Shown one piece after another: positions 38,661 through 51,279 of a DNA stretch of 64,000 nucleotides. The number at the start of each line of letters is the position of its first letter. Position 1 is the first letter of the stretch. The notes under the pieces are model-generated. The model saw nothing but the letters and a program-made list of their open reading frames with translations, ran no database searches and was not told where the DNA came from. A program made the position numbers and the translations under genes. The stretch comes from Panopea generosa (Eukaryota > Mollusca > Bivalvia > Adapedonta > Hiatellidae): NCBI GenBank assembly GCA_029582155.1, contig CM055899.1, positions 82,340,556 through 82,404,555 on the forward strand, given 5' to 3'.

Positions 38661-40373
38661 CAAATCAATATTTATATATACTCGTACCTGAGTACTTCTG
38701 TGTTTTACAATAAGTCAATATTTATGTATACTCGTACCTGAGTACTTCTGTGTTTTACAATAAATCAATATTTATGTATACTTGTACCTGAGTACTTCTG
38801 TGTTTTACAATAAATCAATATTTATATATACTCGTACCTGAGTACTTCTGTGTTTTACAATAAATCAATATTTATGTATACTTGTACCTGAGTACTTCTG
38901 TGTTTTACAATAAATCAATATTTATGTATACTTGTACCTGAGTACTTCTGTGTTTTACAATAAATCAATATTTATGTATACTTGTACCTGAGTACTTCTG
39001 TGTTTTACAATAAATCTATATTTATGTATACTCGTACCTGAGTATTTCTGTGTTTTACAATAAATCAATATTTATATATACTTATACCTGAGTACTTCTG
39101 TGTTTTACAATAAATCAATATTTATATATACTCGTACCTGAGTATTTCTGTGTTTTACAATAAATCAATATTTATATATACTTGTACCTGAGTACTTCTG
39201 TGTTTTACAATAAATCAATATTTATATATACTCGTACCTGAGTATTTCTGTGTTTTACAATAAATCAATATTTATATATACTCGTACCTGAGTATTTCTG
39301 TGTTTTACAATAAATCAATATTTATATATACTCGTACCTGAGTACTTCTGTGTTTTACAATAAATCAATATTTATATATACTCGTACCTGAGTATTTCTG
39401 TGTTTTACAATAAATCAATATTTATATATACTTGTACCTGAGTACTTCTGTGTTTTACAATAAATCAATATTTATATATACTCGTACCTGAGTATTTCTG
39501 TGTTTTACAATAAATCAATATTTATATATACTTGTACCTGAGTACTTCTGTGTTTTACAATAAATCAATATTTATATATACTCGTACCTGAGTACTTCTG
39601 TGCTTTACAATAAATCAATATTTATATATACTCGTACCTGAGTACTTCTGTGTTTTACAATAAATCAATATTTATGTATACTCGTACCTGAGTACTTCTG
39701 TGTTTTACAATAAATCAATATTTATGTATACTCGTACCTGAGTACTTCTGTGTTTTACAATAAATCTATATTTATGTATACTCGTACCTGAGTATTTCTG
39801 TGTTTTACAATAAATCTATATTTATGTATACTCGTACCTGAGTATTCTGTGTTTTACAATAAATCAATATTTATGTATACTTGTACCTGAGTACTTCTGT
39901 GTTTTACAATAAATCAATATTTATGTATACTCGTACCTGAGTATTTCTGTGTTTTACAATAAATCAATATTTATATATACTCGTACCTGAGTACTTCCGT
40001 GTTTTACAATAAATCAATATTTATATATACTTGTACCTGAGTACTTCCGTGCTTTACAATAAATCAATATTTATATATACTCGTACCTGAGTACTTCTGT
40101 GTTTTACAATAAATCAATATTTATGTATACTCGTACCTGAGTACTTCTGTGCTTTACAATAAATCAATATTTATATATACTCGTACCTGAGTACTTCTGT
40201 GTTTTACAATAAATCAATATTTATATATACTCGTACCTGAGTACTTCTGTGCTTTACAATAAATCAATATTTATATATACTCGTACCTGAGTACTTCTTT
40301 GTTTTACAATAAATCAATATTTATGTATACTCCTACCTGAGTATTTCTGTGTTTTACAATAAATCAATATTTA
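38661..40373. repeat. 50-bp minisatellite, about 34 copies (left part)
   Basis: The unit is exactly 50 bases: ctcgtacctgagtacttctg, tgttttacaataaatcaata, tttatatata. Frequent alternatives are cttg/ctcg, tacttctg/tatttctg and tatgtata/tatatata. One copy near 39841 is 49 bases. Between about 39120 and 39540 two variants tend to alternate, hinting at a 100-base higher period. The right end is interrupted by a mariner insertion; the array resumes at 41414. Confidence 0.96.
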
Positions 40374-41413
40374 CGAGGTATGTCCCAAAAGTAATAGGAC
40401 GCATTTAGAAATATGCCTTTTAGTGTTTCAATTCAAACAAAACTTAGCATGGACAATTTTCATTATCTAAACTATAAGCATGCAAAATTTTAATATCGTA
40501 CACCACCATTTAATATTAATTTTGACAAGTCAAAATGTGTATGTTACAAACTACGGGAGAGATTGACGTTACGAGTATTTGTGCGACGTCAAATTGACAT
40601 TGAAATGAAAGTCATTCTTTTTCGAAGTATGAATCGCTGTGCAAAACACATTTTTGTCGAACTGCACACACCTCTGGTACATGTCACGATACTATGATGA
40701 CTCATAGTTCCTAACCACAGAATGTACAGCCCGGCACATGGCCCAGATGTACTAAAAGCGCTTTTCACGAAGATCTGACTTGAATCCCGGGGAAAACCAC
40801 ACAATATTTCGGTCGTCCAGATCGCTGATGGTCAGATACTTTCGTCTCACCTTTGGAAACCCGTTTGTACCACCAAAAGATAAAACTCCAGGATATGACT
40901 TCTGTTAAAAAGCTGTGTGAAATTAACTTCATAGTATCATGTGGGGTCATATTACACCCAACACAAAATTGTAACAAACTCCAAATGTCAACACTTGGCA
41001 TGACGTCGTCCAATTTCTTTACTATTTAAATTCGCACTTGTTATTCTAAAAGTGCGTACGATATTCAAATGTTTATCGATAATGTCGAATGTCAAAATGA
41101 CATTCGCAAATGAGCTGAAAAAAAACAACAACCCCACTGTTATTTCATGTCATTTGGCATGATATTGGGGCAGTTATCTGCTTTCCAAGGCCATATTGTT
41201 TTTTTTATTGCGTCTAATTTCAAAGTCCCCCGTACTTCCAAACTCGCGTTACTATGGTGCATTTTGCATGATTTTACCGATGACTGAAAGTTGATTTTAA
41301 GTTTTATGACAAAAGAAAATGTGTCGCTCTTTCTATTGATACCATTGGTTTGCATGTAACGCCCTAAATACAAAAACGACAGGGTCGTCCTATTACTTTT
41401 GGGACATACCTCG
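40374..41413 (-). mobile_element. Mariner element, 1,040 bp, complete ends, defective transposase
   Basis: Both ends carry a perfect 28-base inverted repeat (cgaggtatgtcccaaaagta then ataggacg), and a TA precedes and follows (40372-40373, 41414-41415). On the minus strand, 40765-41013 encodes a recognisable mariner DNA-binding segment: TPHDTMKLISHSFLTEV, FWWYKRVSKGE, DHQRSGRPK (family: F-WHKRF-EGRE, DDERSGRP). After RSGRPK similarity fades, and no HDNAPAH or CDYF catalytic motifs are visible. At 1.04 kb it is shorter than a full mariner (about 1.3 kb). It is therefore a non-autonomous, probably internally deleted copy. Confidence 0.85.
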
Positions 41414-41612
41414 TATATATACTCCTACCTGAGTATGTCTATGTTTTACAATAAATCAATATTTATAAATAGTCGTACCTCAGTATTTCTGTGTGTTACA
41501 ATAGTTCAATATTTATATATATACTCGTACCTGAGTATTTTTGTGTTTAACAATATTTCAATATTTATATATATATACTCGTACCTGAGTATTTCTGTGT
41601 TTTACAATACAC
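41414..41612. repeat. 50-bp minisatellite, about 4 diverged copies (right part)
   Basis: Continues the array from 38661 in the same orientation and register once the mariner is removed. Units here are more diverged and 50-54 bases long, with extra ta pairs. The last unit runs into unique sequence after gttttacaata. Confidence 0.9.
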
Positions 41613-41614
41613 TC

Positions 41615-42880
41615 CTTTGCATGCTACCGTGTTTGTATATGAATAGTCTGGTTGGATACTATTTAACACTCTCGTCTTATGATATGATGATGACGAGAGA
41701 AGAGTGACAATGGCTGCATCCGTTGCCCAGGTTTGTGCTCCCAAATTTAATATTCCGCTGCCGGTTCTTAGGCGATGACCTATTGTGTCTCCTTATATAT
41801 AAATTATAATAAATATTGTGATCATATGTAGTCCATATACATAAAAATGCGTCGTGTCTGCTTTCCACGTCTGCTGTTACCTATACATTTTCTTATTGTT
41901 TGTCCGATAAACCGTGGACAACTATGATTTATATACAATATACACATGTATTAGTTATGTTGCTGGTTTATGGATGTTGTCTTACACATAGTATGGCATC
42001 GGGTTATGATGGAAATTATCGAATGTTTAATTGAAATGGAACGTGTAAGCTCATATTCATGTATGATTCAGCAAACATGATTTTCTGAAGTGATGCTTTA
42101 TAAACCATTTTGTACTTCCTCCATATAACGTTTTACATAACATTACAACATATCAAGATTAACTTTTACTTTTTATTGAAATATAAACTGATATATAGAG
42201 TACTCGTTTATTATTAAATTCATTGAAAGTGTTGGCAAACGGATATTGTGCGAGGTTATGTTGAGCATTATATTGGTTTGCCAACGAGTTCATTGAATTC
42301 AGTAACGAATGTACACGACTGTAAGATTCTTTTTATCACATATCTCAGGAAAATGTTATATTAAGCATTTATTTATCCGATCACCGAATCAGGTATATCA
42401 ATTTCTGCGAGTCATCGTATGACGTAATATTTCCAAATAACGTCACTAAACCTTGGCAAACAGTCTTAATTTACATGTTCGGGCAACACAGAAAGTAGTT
42501 ATACATCTAACATACGACAGCTGGGGAGTTATGCGGGGGAAAGAAACCGACCACTTAATCGGAAGTGATTTTACACTTCTCGGTATATATAAAAGTTTAG
42601 TATACACCTGCACCGCAAATTATGTGATAATATGCTGTATTAATTCACACTTACCACAGTTATTTTTGAATAAATGTATTTGTTAATCGCCAAATGTTTA
42701 CCATGCAAATTGTCTGATGAAAGTATATTTACAGAATAAATAAACTGAAGTGAAATCACTATACTATTGCGCGTTGGTGTGTACATACAATAGTAAAATG
42801 ACATTAACAATAGTAAAATATTAGTTAATACTGATATACGAAGAAAACTCAAACTCATATCAACCGCTCTTTCTGGTTGG
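41615..42880. other. AT-rich sequence, nothing recognised
   Basis: A slightly GC-richer stretch at 41690-41780 has no assignable coding content. Confidence 0.45.
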
Positions 42881-42883
42881 ATC

Positions 42884-42990
42884 CAGTATTGAACGGTTGT
42901 TTGAGAGGAATCGTATTGAGCTGCGTATCAAACCCGCAGCTTCTGGCGTGAGCGGTCATCACTCTATCGACTACACTACCGTCCTGTTGT
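42884..42990 (-). mobile_element. tRNA-derived SINE
   Basis: The minus strand shows GGTAGTGTAGTCGATAGAGTG (A box at about 42966-42978), then GACCGCTCACGCCAGAAG, and a T arm GCTGCGGGTTTGATACGCAGC whose stem pairs over six bases and holds the B box (42924-42934). The anticodon region is not tRNA-like. A body continues toward 42884. The head resembles a family I know from molluscan SINEs, stated from memory. Confidence 0.6.
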
Positions 42991-42994
42991 TTCG

Positions 42995-45900
42995 CATGTT
43001 AAACTATCACTCAAACAATAACAGTTATCAATATTGTCTGGACAGTTACAATTATACGTCAGTTATGATGTGACATCTACAATATATAAAACAGAGTAGA
43101 TGTCTGGAGCAATATAGTATTACTGCAATTTCCTAAACGTGTTCAGGTTCTGTTTAACATGTGATCATTGTTTTTTATGGTATTAGGACTTAATGGCAAG
43201 AGACAATTATCGGCGCCAAGTATTGTGGTCAAGATTGATTATCAAATGCATTAGTTAAACTAATAACACTTAGACTTATGATGATATGGAAATAAAATGA
43301 AAAATACCAACACGTTAAGTTATGACATTTATGCTCTATTCATTACTTATTTGAAGGCACACACATGCTTGTTGTTGTTAGTTTAATATTGTTTCACGCA
43401 TGCGATATTTTTGACAAAAGTTACAATGTTTTGTAAATATAATCGAATAAGAGATGAACTACATTGATAGGGAAAGAGAGGTTTTTTAAAAACTCGTGAA
43501 GATCTCGGCAGCAGAGACACCGGTTGAGTGTAGTTTTGTTCGACAGTACACTAAATACATTTGCACGTTAATGTACTAAACGTCATAAGTTTAGCAACAA
43601 TTTCCGAGTCAGCCGGTACATCAGTTAAATTTATTACTGTAGTTCGTTAATAGCTAGTAGGCTTCAAACGATGGATATCGTCAATTTTTTTTTCATTCGA
43701 TGCATACAGTTGAAAAAAATATTTTCTCAAATCAGGCACATGTCAATATAAAATTTTGTAATTTGAATAAATCTAAATATTCGGTATTGTTTTATATTAG
43801 TAGTAAGGAATTCTTTAGATTTAAATTATTTAATTGTTTAATATTTTAATATGGAGTAAAAGTTGAGTGAAGAAATTGATTTTATACATCAAAGATCAAC
43901 AATTGTCGACTTAATGACGTGAAATATGACAGGCTAATGAAGATAAGATGCCATGCAGATGGATATGTTATTATAAGATATAGCATTAGGTTTATCAAGA
44001 TCTAAAAATGACAGGTCGGTTAATTATATATGGACTTTTTAATGGACTAAGTAGTTAAAAAACTGACCATTAGTCAGGTAATAACGAGTTGACCAATGAG
44101 GGGAAAGAGTTCGAGGCCTCTTTGAGAGGGTGGAAGTTTAGTTATTTTTAGACAGACGTTGGTTAGGTTAACATGTCAGTTGGAAAATAAACCTTGGTAG
44201 AGTAAGTTAGTTTTAGAGTAACCTAAATGAGTTTAAGATGTTAGCTTGTGTCTTTGAACTGATATGAGAAATATACAAACATGTGAATAAAATGACTTTA
44301 AATAAAATCACCCTGTTTGACTGTCTGTTATACCACAGTATACCCAGAATGGTGGGCACTTTAAAAGAACTAAATGAGGATTTTTAAGGATTGTTGAATT
44401 ATGTTCTTACATGTTCATAAATTTAATTGAGTACATGTCAGTAAATTCTTGTTTTATTTTCAATAAAAATGTTTTACCCATACGACTCATAATCTGGGTG
44501 GTAGTCCTAAATATCAAAATGTGAAAATCAAAATATTTACCGACGGTTTTGTTTTTAATTTCATATTTTAAACTAGCGGAATTTTTTACATTCAGTATCT
44601 TTATAGCTTCCATAAATCAAACAATGTGATCAAGATCTTGGTTTTAATGTCAGATTTAAAAAAATCTAAATTTTCCAAAACGCCTACACTTCAGCACAAA
44701 CGCTGTTTAAATGTCACCGTTTAATTGACGAGGTCTGCAGAGAGTTGGTTTTGTAACGAGATTATTTGTTTATGGTATGTCAGTTGAGTCATTTGTGTGT
44801 TTTTACAATAAGTATGGTAAAAAAAGAGTGGTTGAAACAAATGAAATAATATTTACACGACAATTATTGTTATAAAAGCATTTAAAGTACTTTTACTTCG
44901 CACTGATTGGCACTTCGAGATTCTCGCTGTCTTTGAATCAAATACTCTTCATACCGGTATTACGATTCGTACTGCAGTGTTGTTCCTCTTATCAAATCTT
45001 TTCTATTAAAACTATGCATTATTGTAGTCATATCGCGTTGAGTTGTTCGTTAACATATTTAAAATCATGGCAAATTCTTCTAATCTAATTTTTAATGCGT
45101 TCGAAAAAGGTCTTACTATCAAATTGTTTTAATGTAATCAATTATTAATTCATATATAACATAGGAAATATTAGATATATACAATGAAAAATAGATTAAA
45201 ACGAATGCATATGTATAATGCATATTCAAGAGATATTAATATGCATTTGAATACGTTACAATATTACATAAGTGGAATACATGGACATGCGGTAGTGCTG
45301 ATATTTTTCGTATTTTAAGACTTAATGCAAGTTTTGGAAAGGTATATAACAGTTTATGCTTAACACATAATAAGGCGCCGTTAATTGTCTCATGTTATAA
45401 ATTCCTAGAATCTTTACAGATATATATTTCCTACAATAAAAATGGTCTCGACATAAATACACCTTCCATCATAAATAACGATCACAGCGTCTATACAAGT
45501 CTACAACATTGCCGTCATACTAAATTGCTCCTGATCGATGTGCTTCACTTTTCACATCTCCTCTGTTATTTATCTTATAGACGTCACGTCAGTTGTGACT
45601 GTAATATATCAGACCGTATCGAGACGTGGTTATTGCCATTGTACTTCTAATATTCTACATTTGTGGAAAGTAATATATATTATAATGTTTCTAATAAGCA
45701 TGCTTATTTAGAGGAAGTGCAAAAGTATATAAACAATTTACATGTACATGTAGTCTAAGCATTTTTTTATTTCAACATGAAATGGGGTTCTTTCAACTTT
45801 TAATAAGCCCGCGTCTATAATATTTTACAATGTTACAATTAATATAAAAATGGTATATTCAACCATTTTTCTTAACTAATATTATGAAAAATGAAAAATA

Positions 45901-46490
45901 AAAAGTCGGAAAGAAAGGTAAAAAAATATATAAAAAAATGTAAGAAAAAACATATTATTCCATATGCATGCGTCCAGTAATCAAATCTCAGAAGCACACA
46001 AGACATTCCTTTATCTTAATGCATTGTATATGCATATACCCTCATGGTACCGAGAATGCAATTTCAATTAAAAATAACTCCTCCGATAATGGTTATATGA
46101 CCTCTATGACTTCATACCACTGATAACATAATTATTAGGTATAAGACAACCTCCACATATCATGGCACCAAACTATATTTGTATACATGTACTTAAATCC
46201 ATCGAGAGACATAGCGTTCCGCCCTCAAAGCAATTAAATTCAATTAATATATGGAGTGAATACAACACATACATATATAGATGCAGATTTACAACAGGGG
46301 ACGTCGCCTTCAATCACTCAGAAGCAAAGGATGACAGTTGGAATAGTAAAACGTGTTGCTGGCTACATCTGTCACGTTTCCCCGTCGCTATATCACACGA
46401 CGACATATTGTAGATAACAGTTTCCCGCCATAATCACAGTCATGCACATGAGTACATCATACAACACAAAAATACTCAAGTATGAGTATT
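42995..46490. other. AT-rich sequence; possible degraded LTR near 43900-44335
   Basis: A stretch from about 43905 (tgtcgactt…) to 44335 (…tataccaca), rich in purine blocks and followed by agaatggtgggcact, has a faint look of an LTR plus primer-binding region, but no target duplication or second LTR was found. Otherwise nothing recognised. Confidence 0.3.
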
Positions 46491-46496
46491 TATAAA

Positions 46497-46654
46497 CAGT
46501 CAAACAAGAGTAAGCGGTCACCTCTATTAAGCAGCAACTTACTATTTCCAAGTGCTATGGTTTAAGGGCAAATTCACCTGTATTTAGCAACAACCTGTAT
46601 TAGAAGGCATCTTTGCTCATGCCTTTCACTGGCTGCTTAAGGCAGGTTTGATTG
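46497..46654. mobile_element. Short inverted-repeat element (MITE-like), 158 bp
   Basis: Imperfect terminal inverted repeats of about 26 bases: left cagtcaaacaagagtaagcg, right (reverse complement) caatcaaacctgccttaagc. The interior contains partial repeats of the same theme (cacctctattaagcagcaac, cacctgtatttagcaacaac). No coding capacity. The type resembles non-autonomous elements frequent in molluscs. The target duplication is unclear. Confidence 0.55.
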
Positions 46655-46659
46655 CATAT

Positions 46660-49600
46660 ATAAATCATGATTTATTTCTTGCTTGAACTATACAATTTTT
46701 CCTTTACTCGAGCAAACGTTCCTGGCATATTGGCAGTTATAAACAAATAAAATATTCAGAAAGTCAGGTCAATTTGTGCAATTTATCTAATAACAGTTAT
46801 AAATTATTCATTTGGCGGGTAGCAGTTTGCAACATGCTTCAACTGTCAAGTGTTAGCACAGTTTTCAATTTATTAAATGAGCATTCAATTTCTTCAAGAC
46901 AAACAAGCCATCCCGTATTGGAGAGAGAGCAGATTTAGAATCCATAAACATTAATTCGCATTTGTGATGTCATTTTGTCGGATTTAAGATCATTCTTAGA
47001 CGCAGAAAAATATCAATTACGTCTGCTATTGTTTGACTAAATACATTTCGTGGAACGAATTTGCTGTTCACTTCGTGTGCCAGGCAAATAAACTTAGACA
47101 GTCAAACACTTCATATATTGAAACTGTCACTCGCTCACTGATCTTTATGGATAAATGGGTACACCATACTCTTGAAATCTATTTTATTCATGTTTGTATG
47201 TTTAATCCATACAGAAACATGTGTTATAATTTGAAACCCCATTTTAAAACAAAAATGAAGCAGTTTTTATTTTTATAAAACCAGTTGCGTCACGACAGTT
47301 TCAAAAATATATGACTAAGCAAATGTCTTAAACAATCAATTTGATATATTTCTTGAATTTGTTTCTCTTGTTCCGGTAAATGGATTTCGACTTGAACCAA
47401 TATCTTAACATTTCGTCACAAATTACATATCTATATCTTATCGTAAAATGTAGCTTTTACTAGAAATTCGCAAACATATTTATTTAAAAATATGGTATTT
47501 AATTAGGACTAAGATTACTATAACATGTATAAAATAAATACAACTGTTTTTACCACAGAATGTTAGGCGATGTTTTTGCATAAATTCGTTTTGCATTTCT
47601 TAATAAATTGTTTAATGCTGCGAAACTACAATACAATACATTAAACCATATATATTCTGACAAAACAATAGTCGCAATAGCTAAAACCACGGGACGCAAC
47701 TATGTGGAATATTTATCATGTGACTATAAAACACAAGCAATATTCCACCAGGTATTCTACAGCCGTAGATCGTAATTGTGAATGTCATTCTAATTTATTT
47801 CACTTGCCTGATCAACATCAAACAACGTTTTATCATCTGTTTCAAAAGAATTTGCCGAGGACGTATACTGTGCATAATAAAATGTTGACATTTAATAATC
47901 TGTATTTATGTAAATAAATATATATCCGGCGCTATTGTGGAGAGGCCAGAGGGGTATAGGCTTTGATGTCACAACAGGTAACGACACCACCATAAATACA
48001 TTACCACGTAATCCTAATTTGAACACCTTGGCAACGGAATTCAACGAGGTCTACGGCGTTTATTGCCGTTAGTGCGTTACGAGCGGGACATACCTAAATA
48101 CCTATCGCGGGTGTCGACGTTTTGGTCAAATTCTCAATTATTTTTTACGGTAGTGTCAGTAAAATAGAATATGGGATAAATTGTTTCTATAGAGCCTGTG
48201 AGGATATGTAGGTTTTGTGTTCATCGATATTGATATGATATGTTTGTTGAAGTGTTCAAGGAAATTACAGAGTAAATCACTAAAAACACATTTTTTTTAT
48301 TTTTTTCCTTTCTGAAATCTCATCATTCAATGGACTGATTATTTTAGAAAACCTTTTTCCTGAGGAAGGTTAACGGGCAATTTGAATCACAGATTATCAT
48401 AGTTCAGTGATATATTTTACGTGTACTGGGTATGACCACCCTGTACACGGGACCGACCGCTTTACATACGTCAATAAATAAACAATGTGGCGTCATTATT
48501 AAGGTACATAACAATGTAGAAAAATGGTTCATTATGTAGATCTGTTACTGCAGTGGCAGTTTTACTTCACGAAATATAATACAATAATTTAATTGACAGT
48601 CACTGCTGCTTTAGTAACGGGAAAACAACAACAACAGTTGAATAGTCCATACATTAAGTGATAGAACATTTGGTTTGAACTATTGACACGGTAACCGGTT
48701 TAGACCAAATTAACCTGTTTTCAACAGAATAAGTGGTCAATAGTTCATTTTCGATGGAATAAGTGGTCAATAGTTCATTTTATTTAACATGTTTAGTACG
48801 GTTTTCAATCAATCAGATTAAATTTATTTCTATAATGTAATTATTGATAAACGTTTCTTAACCAATTACAAGTACAGAGGAGTACCAAATGTGATTAAAA
48901 GGCTATACGATCATTCTGTTTTTTTTTCTAAAAATACAAATTCATTAAAATCGTTAAGATTCCCATTTAAAAGTATAACTCAATTAATCCAAAATGTCGC
49001 CAATGTCTAGAGTTCAGATTTATATATGAGAAAACAGGTACTGTGACATTAAACTTGCATTCAATCGTTACGAGTAGGTGAAATAGTATACAGGCATTAT
49101 ATAAATATGTAATTGAGTCTTTTCGAATTGCTTGTCTGTTTTAACAACCACCAGACAATGAACTATTACTTCTTGAATTAATTTGTTTGTTTTCTCCTGG
49201 AATTCTATTATCATGTTCTCTAAAATCATTGTACTAGAGGTAAAAGTCTACAATTAGATTACTGGTAAACTAATTTCTATTATATTGTACTTATCAGACA
49301 CATCGGTTGACTAGACATATCGGTTGATTATAACATTTCTTGTGATCTTAATTTGTTCTTTTAACTTGTTATATTGCAAGTTTCAAATATTTCTTGACAG
49401 ACGAGTGCATAGTTGTCAATGCGCATCATTTCCGCTCAGAAATGGAAGCAGTTCGGTTGATTTGCGGGGTTATCTGACAGTTCGTTCCCAATTAAATAAA
49501 ACGCACATTAATTAAGGCAATTAACGTCAAAGAAGGGAGGTATGAACAATTGATCAGCAGTAACAACCACTGACAAATCTCTTTCGCTGGTGCTATGACG

Positions 49601-51075
49601 CAGTATTTTACTTTCACTAGACCTGTTCCAGTTGCCCCTATACACCCAAAGTTAGTCTTTCCAAGGTGTTAAGTTTGTATTTAAAATCATACTTTTTATT
49701 TTACAAAGTTTACCATGTATTAAAAATACCTTTTTTTTATTTAACAAAGTTAACCGTTTAAAAGTGTATAGAACTATATAATATTTACAATGGTTAGTGT
49801 TTTTGTTTCCCTTTGTGAGTCATGTATGCCCGCTTTTATCTCTAGATTGTATTCATTATATAGCTTATTATTAGATAATTCATTTTTATTTGTTTAACCT
49901 GAATATAAGAGTAATGATTAGAAACGTATTATTTTTCATACAAATACAAGTACGTTCATTGATTATGAAATTATTCAGAGCTATTTTTAACCAAATTACT
50001 ACATGTGTGTTACATTATTTTAATTCATTTTTTCATCAAAAGGGAAACACTTTGTGAGATTTTAAGCAAATCTTACACAAAAACCGTTTCAAAATAATTG
50101 AAGAAAGCAAACAATATTTTATTTATGTTTCTAAATTTCACAGATTTGTCACTCGGTCGAAATGATGTTTTTAAAGATAATCTAAATGGTCAAATTAAAG
50201 CTACTGTAAATACTAGTTTTCAATTGATAACCCACTTTAAGTATATGTGTATTAGTTTTACATACTATATTGTAACATGGCTGCACATTGCTGGTAAAAG
50301 CAACATTTTACGCCATTTTTCAAAGATAGGTATGTTGTATTTGATGTAATAGCAAAATACAAAAAATGTATGGTAATTTACAATTTTATTTCTGATGTTG
50401 TTTTAACATAAACCAATTGTTAAGACTGAAAAGTTTCATAAAAATCGATTCATTAGAAAACCTGACAACAACTAGAGAAACCGTCTGTCAATGCCACGAA
50501 ATTTGACGGTATTTTTCATTATTATTCAACTTCAAAACAATGTATAACGTCATAATATAAGATTATAAATTATAAGCGAATTTATCTATAGAGGGTGGCA
50601 CATTTAGTTTAAAACTGATGATCCATGCGGCCCTTTATTATTTGCAAGTTTTGTACATTGGTGTTATGTAATATAATTTTACGTCTCAAATATATGAGTA
50701 ACGTTATAATATAATATAAAACATACATTTTTTGTTAAAGACAGCATTTATTTCCCACACAATGTGACCCTAAACTGTTTGGATTTAATAAAGTGATACA
50801 TTCTCTGTGCATCAAAGAAGTAAACTGACTTTTTTAACAAAGTCCCAAAATATCCTATTCATTTAACTAAACTGATAAATGTGTAAAGGATCGCATTATA
50901 TATGATTGCAGACTTTGTTGGACGGTGATCCATACTCGTACCTTTGTCACATAAGGTGCAGGTACAAATTTGCTCACGAAAGTATTTTAAACACATTTAC
51001 ATTTACTGCTGTCAAATAAAGCGGAGCACATATGAAACTCATTTTCTTTAAATTAATTGTGGGACAACCTACAAT
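46660..51075. other. Mostly AT-rich; small GC-richer patch and a 30-bp duplication
   Basis: Positions 47930-48130 are GC-richer (gagaggccagaggggtatag) but neither a tRNA fold nor a convincing exon could be built. A tandem pair lies at 48727-48781. No gene recognised. Confidence 0.4.
48727..48781. repeat. 30-bp tandem duplication (2 copies)
   Basis: Two adjacent copies of gaataagtggtcaatagttc plus atttt. Confidence 0.85.
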
Positions 51076-51081
51076 GAAAAG

Positions 51082-51271
51082 TGCATAATTTTATTCACAT
51101 TATGTTGAGATTATGACATTATTTGTGAATGAAACGAAAATCTAGATTTAGAGACCATGGTTTGTTGACATGTATATGGTTTGGAAACCATGGTTTCTAA
51201 ACCAAGATTTTTGTTTTATTTACAAATGCGATTTTGTCAAAATTTCAACATGATATGAATAAAATTATACA
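51082..51271. mobile_element. Foldback (long inverted-repeat) element, about 190 bp
   Basis: The left arm 51082-51163 and the right arm 51186-51271 are reverse complements over about 80 bases with scattered mismatches and one small gap. Shared blocks are tg-ataattttattca, atgttga-att-tgaca, atttgt-aat-aaac, aaaatct, tttaga-accatgg. The centre (51177-51204) is itself a 28-base palindrome with one mismatched pair. The structure would form a hairpin nearly 90 base pairs long. No coding capacity. Typical of foldback MITEs. Confidence 0.75.
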
Positions 51272-51279
51272 TTTAAGAG

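Noticed and set aside
43905-44335. Solo LTR followed by a primer-binding-like site
   Set aside because: TG…CA ends can be chosen, but there is no target duplication, no partner LTR and no coding sequence nearby.
47930-48130. Exon or tRNA-like SINE in a GC-richer patch
   Set aside because: No clean frame with splice sites and no A/B boxes at correct spacing.
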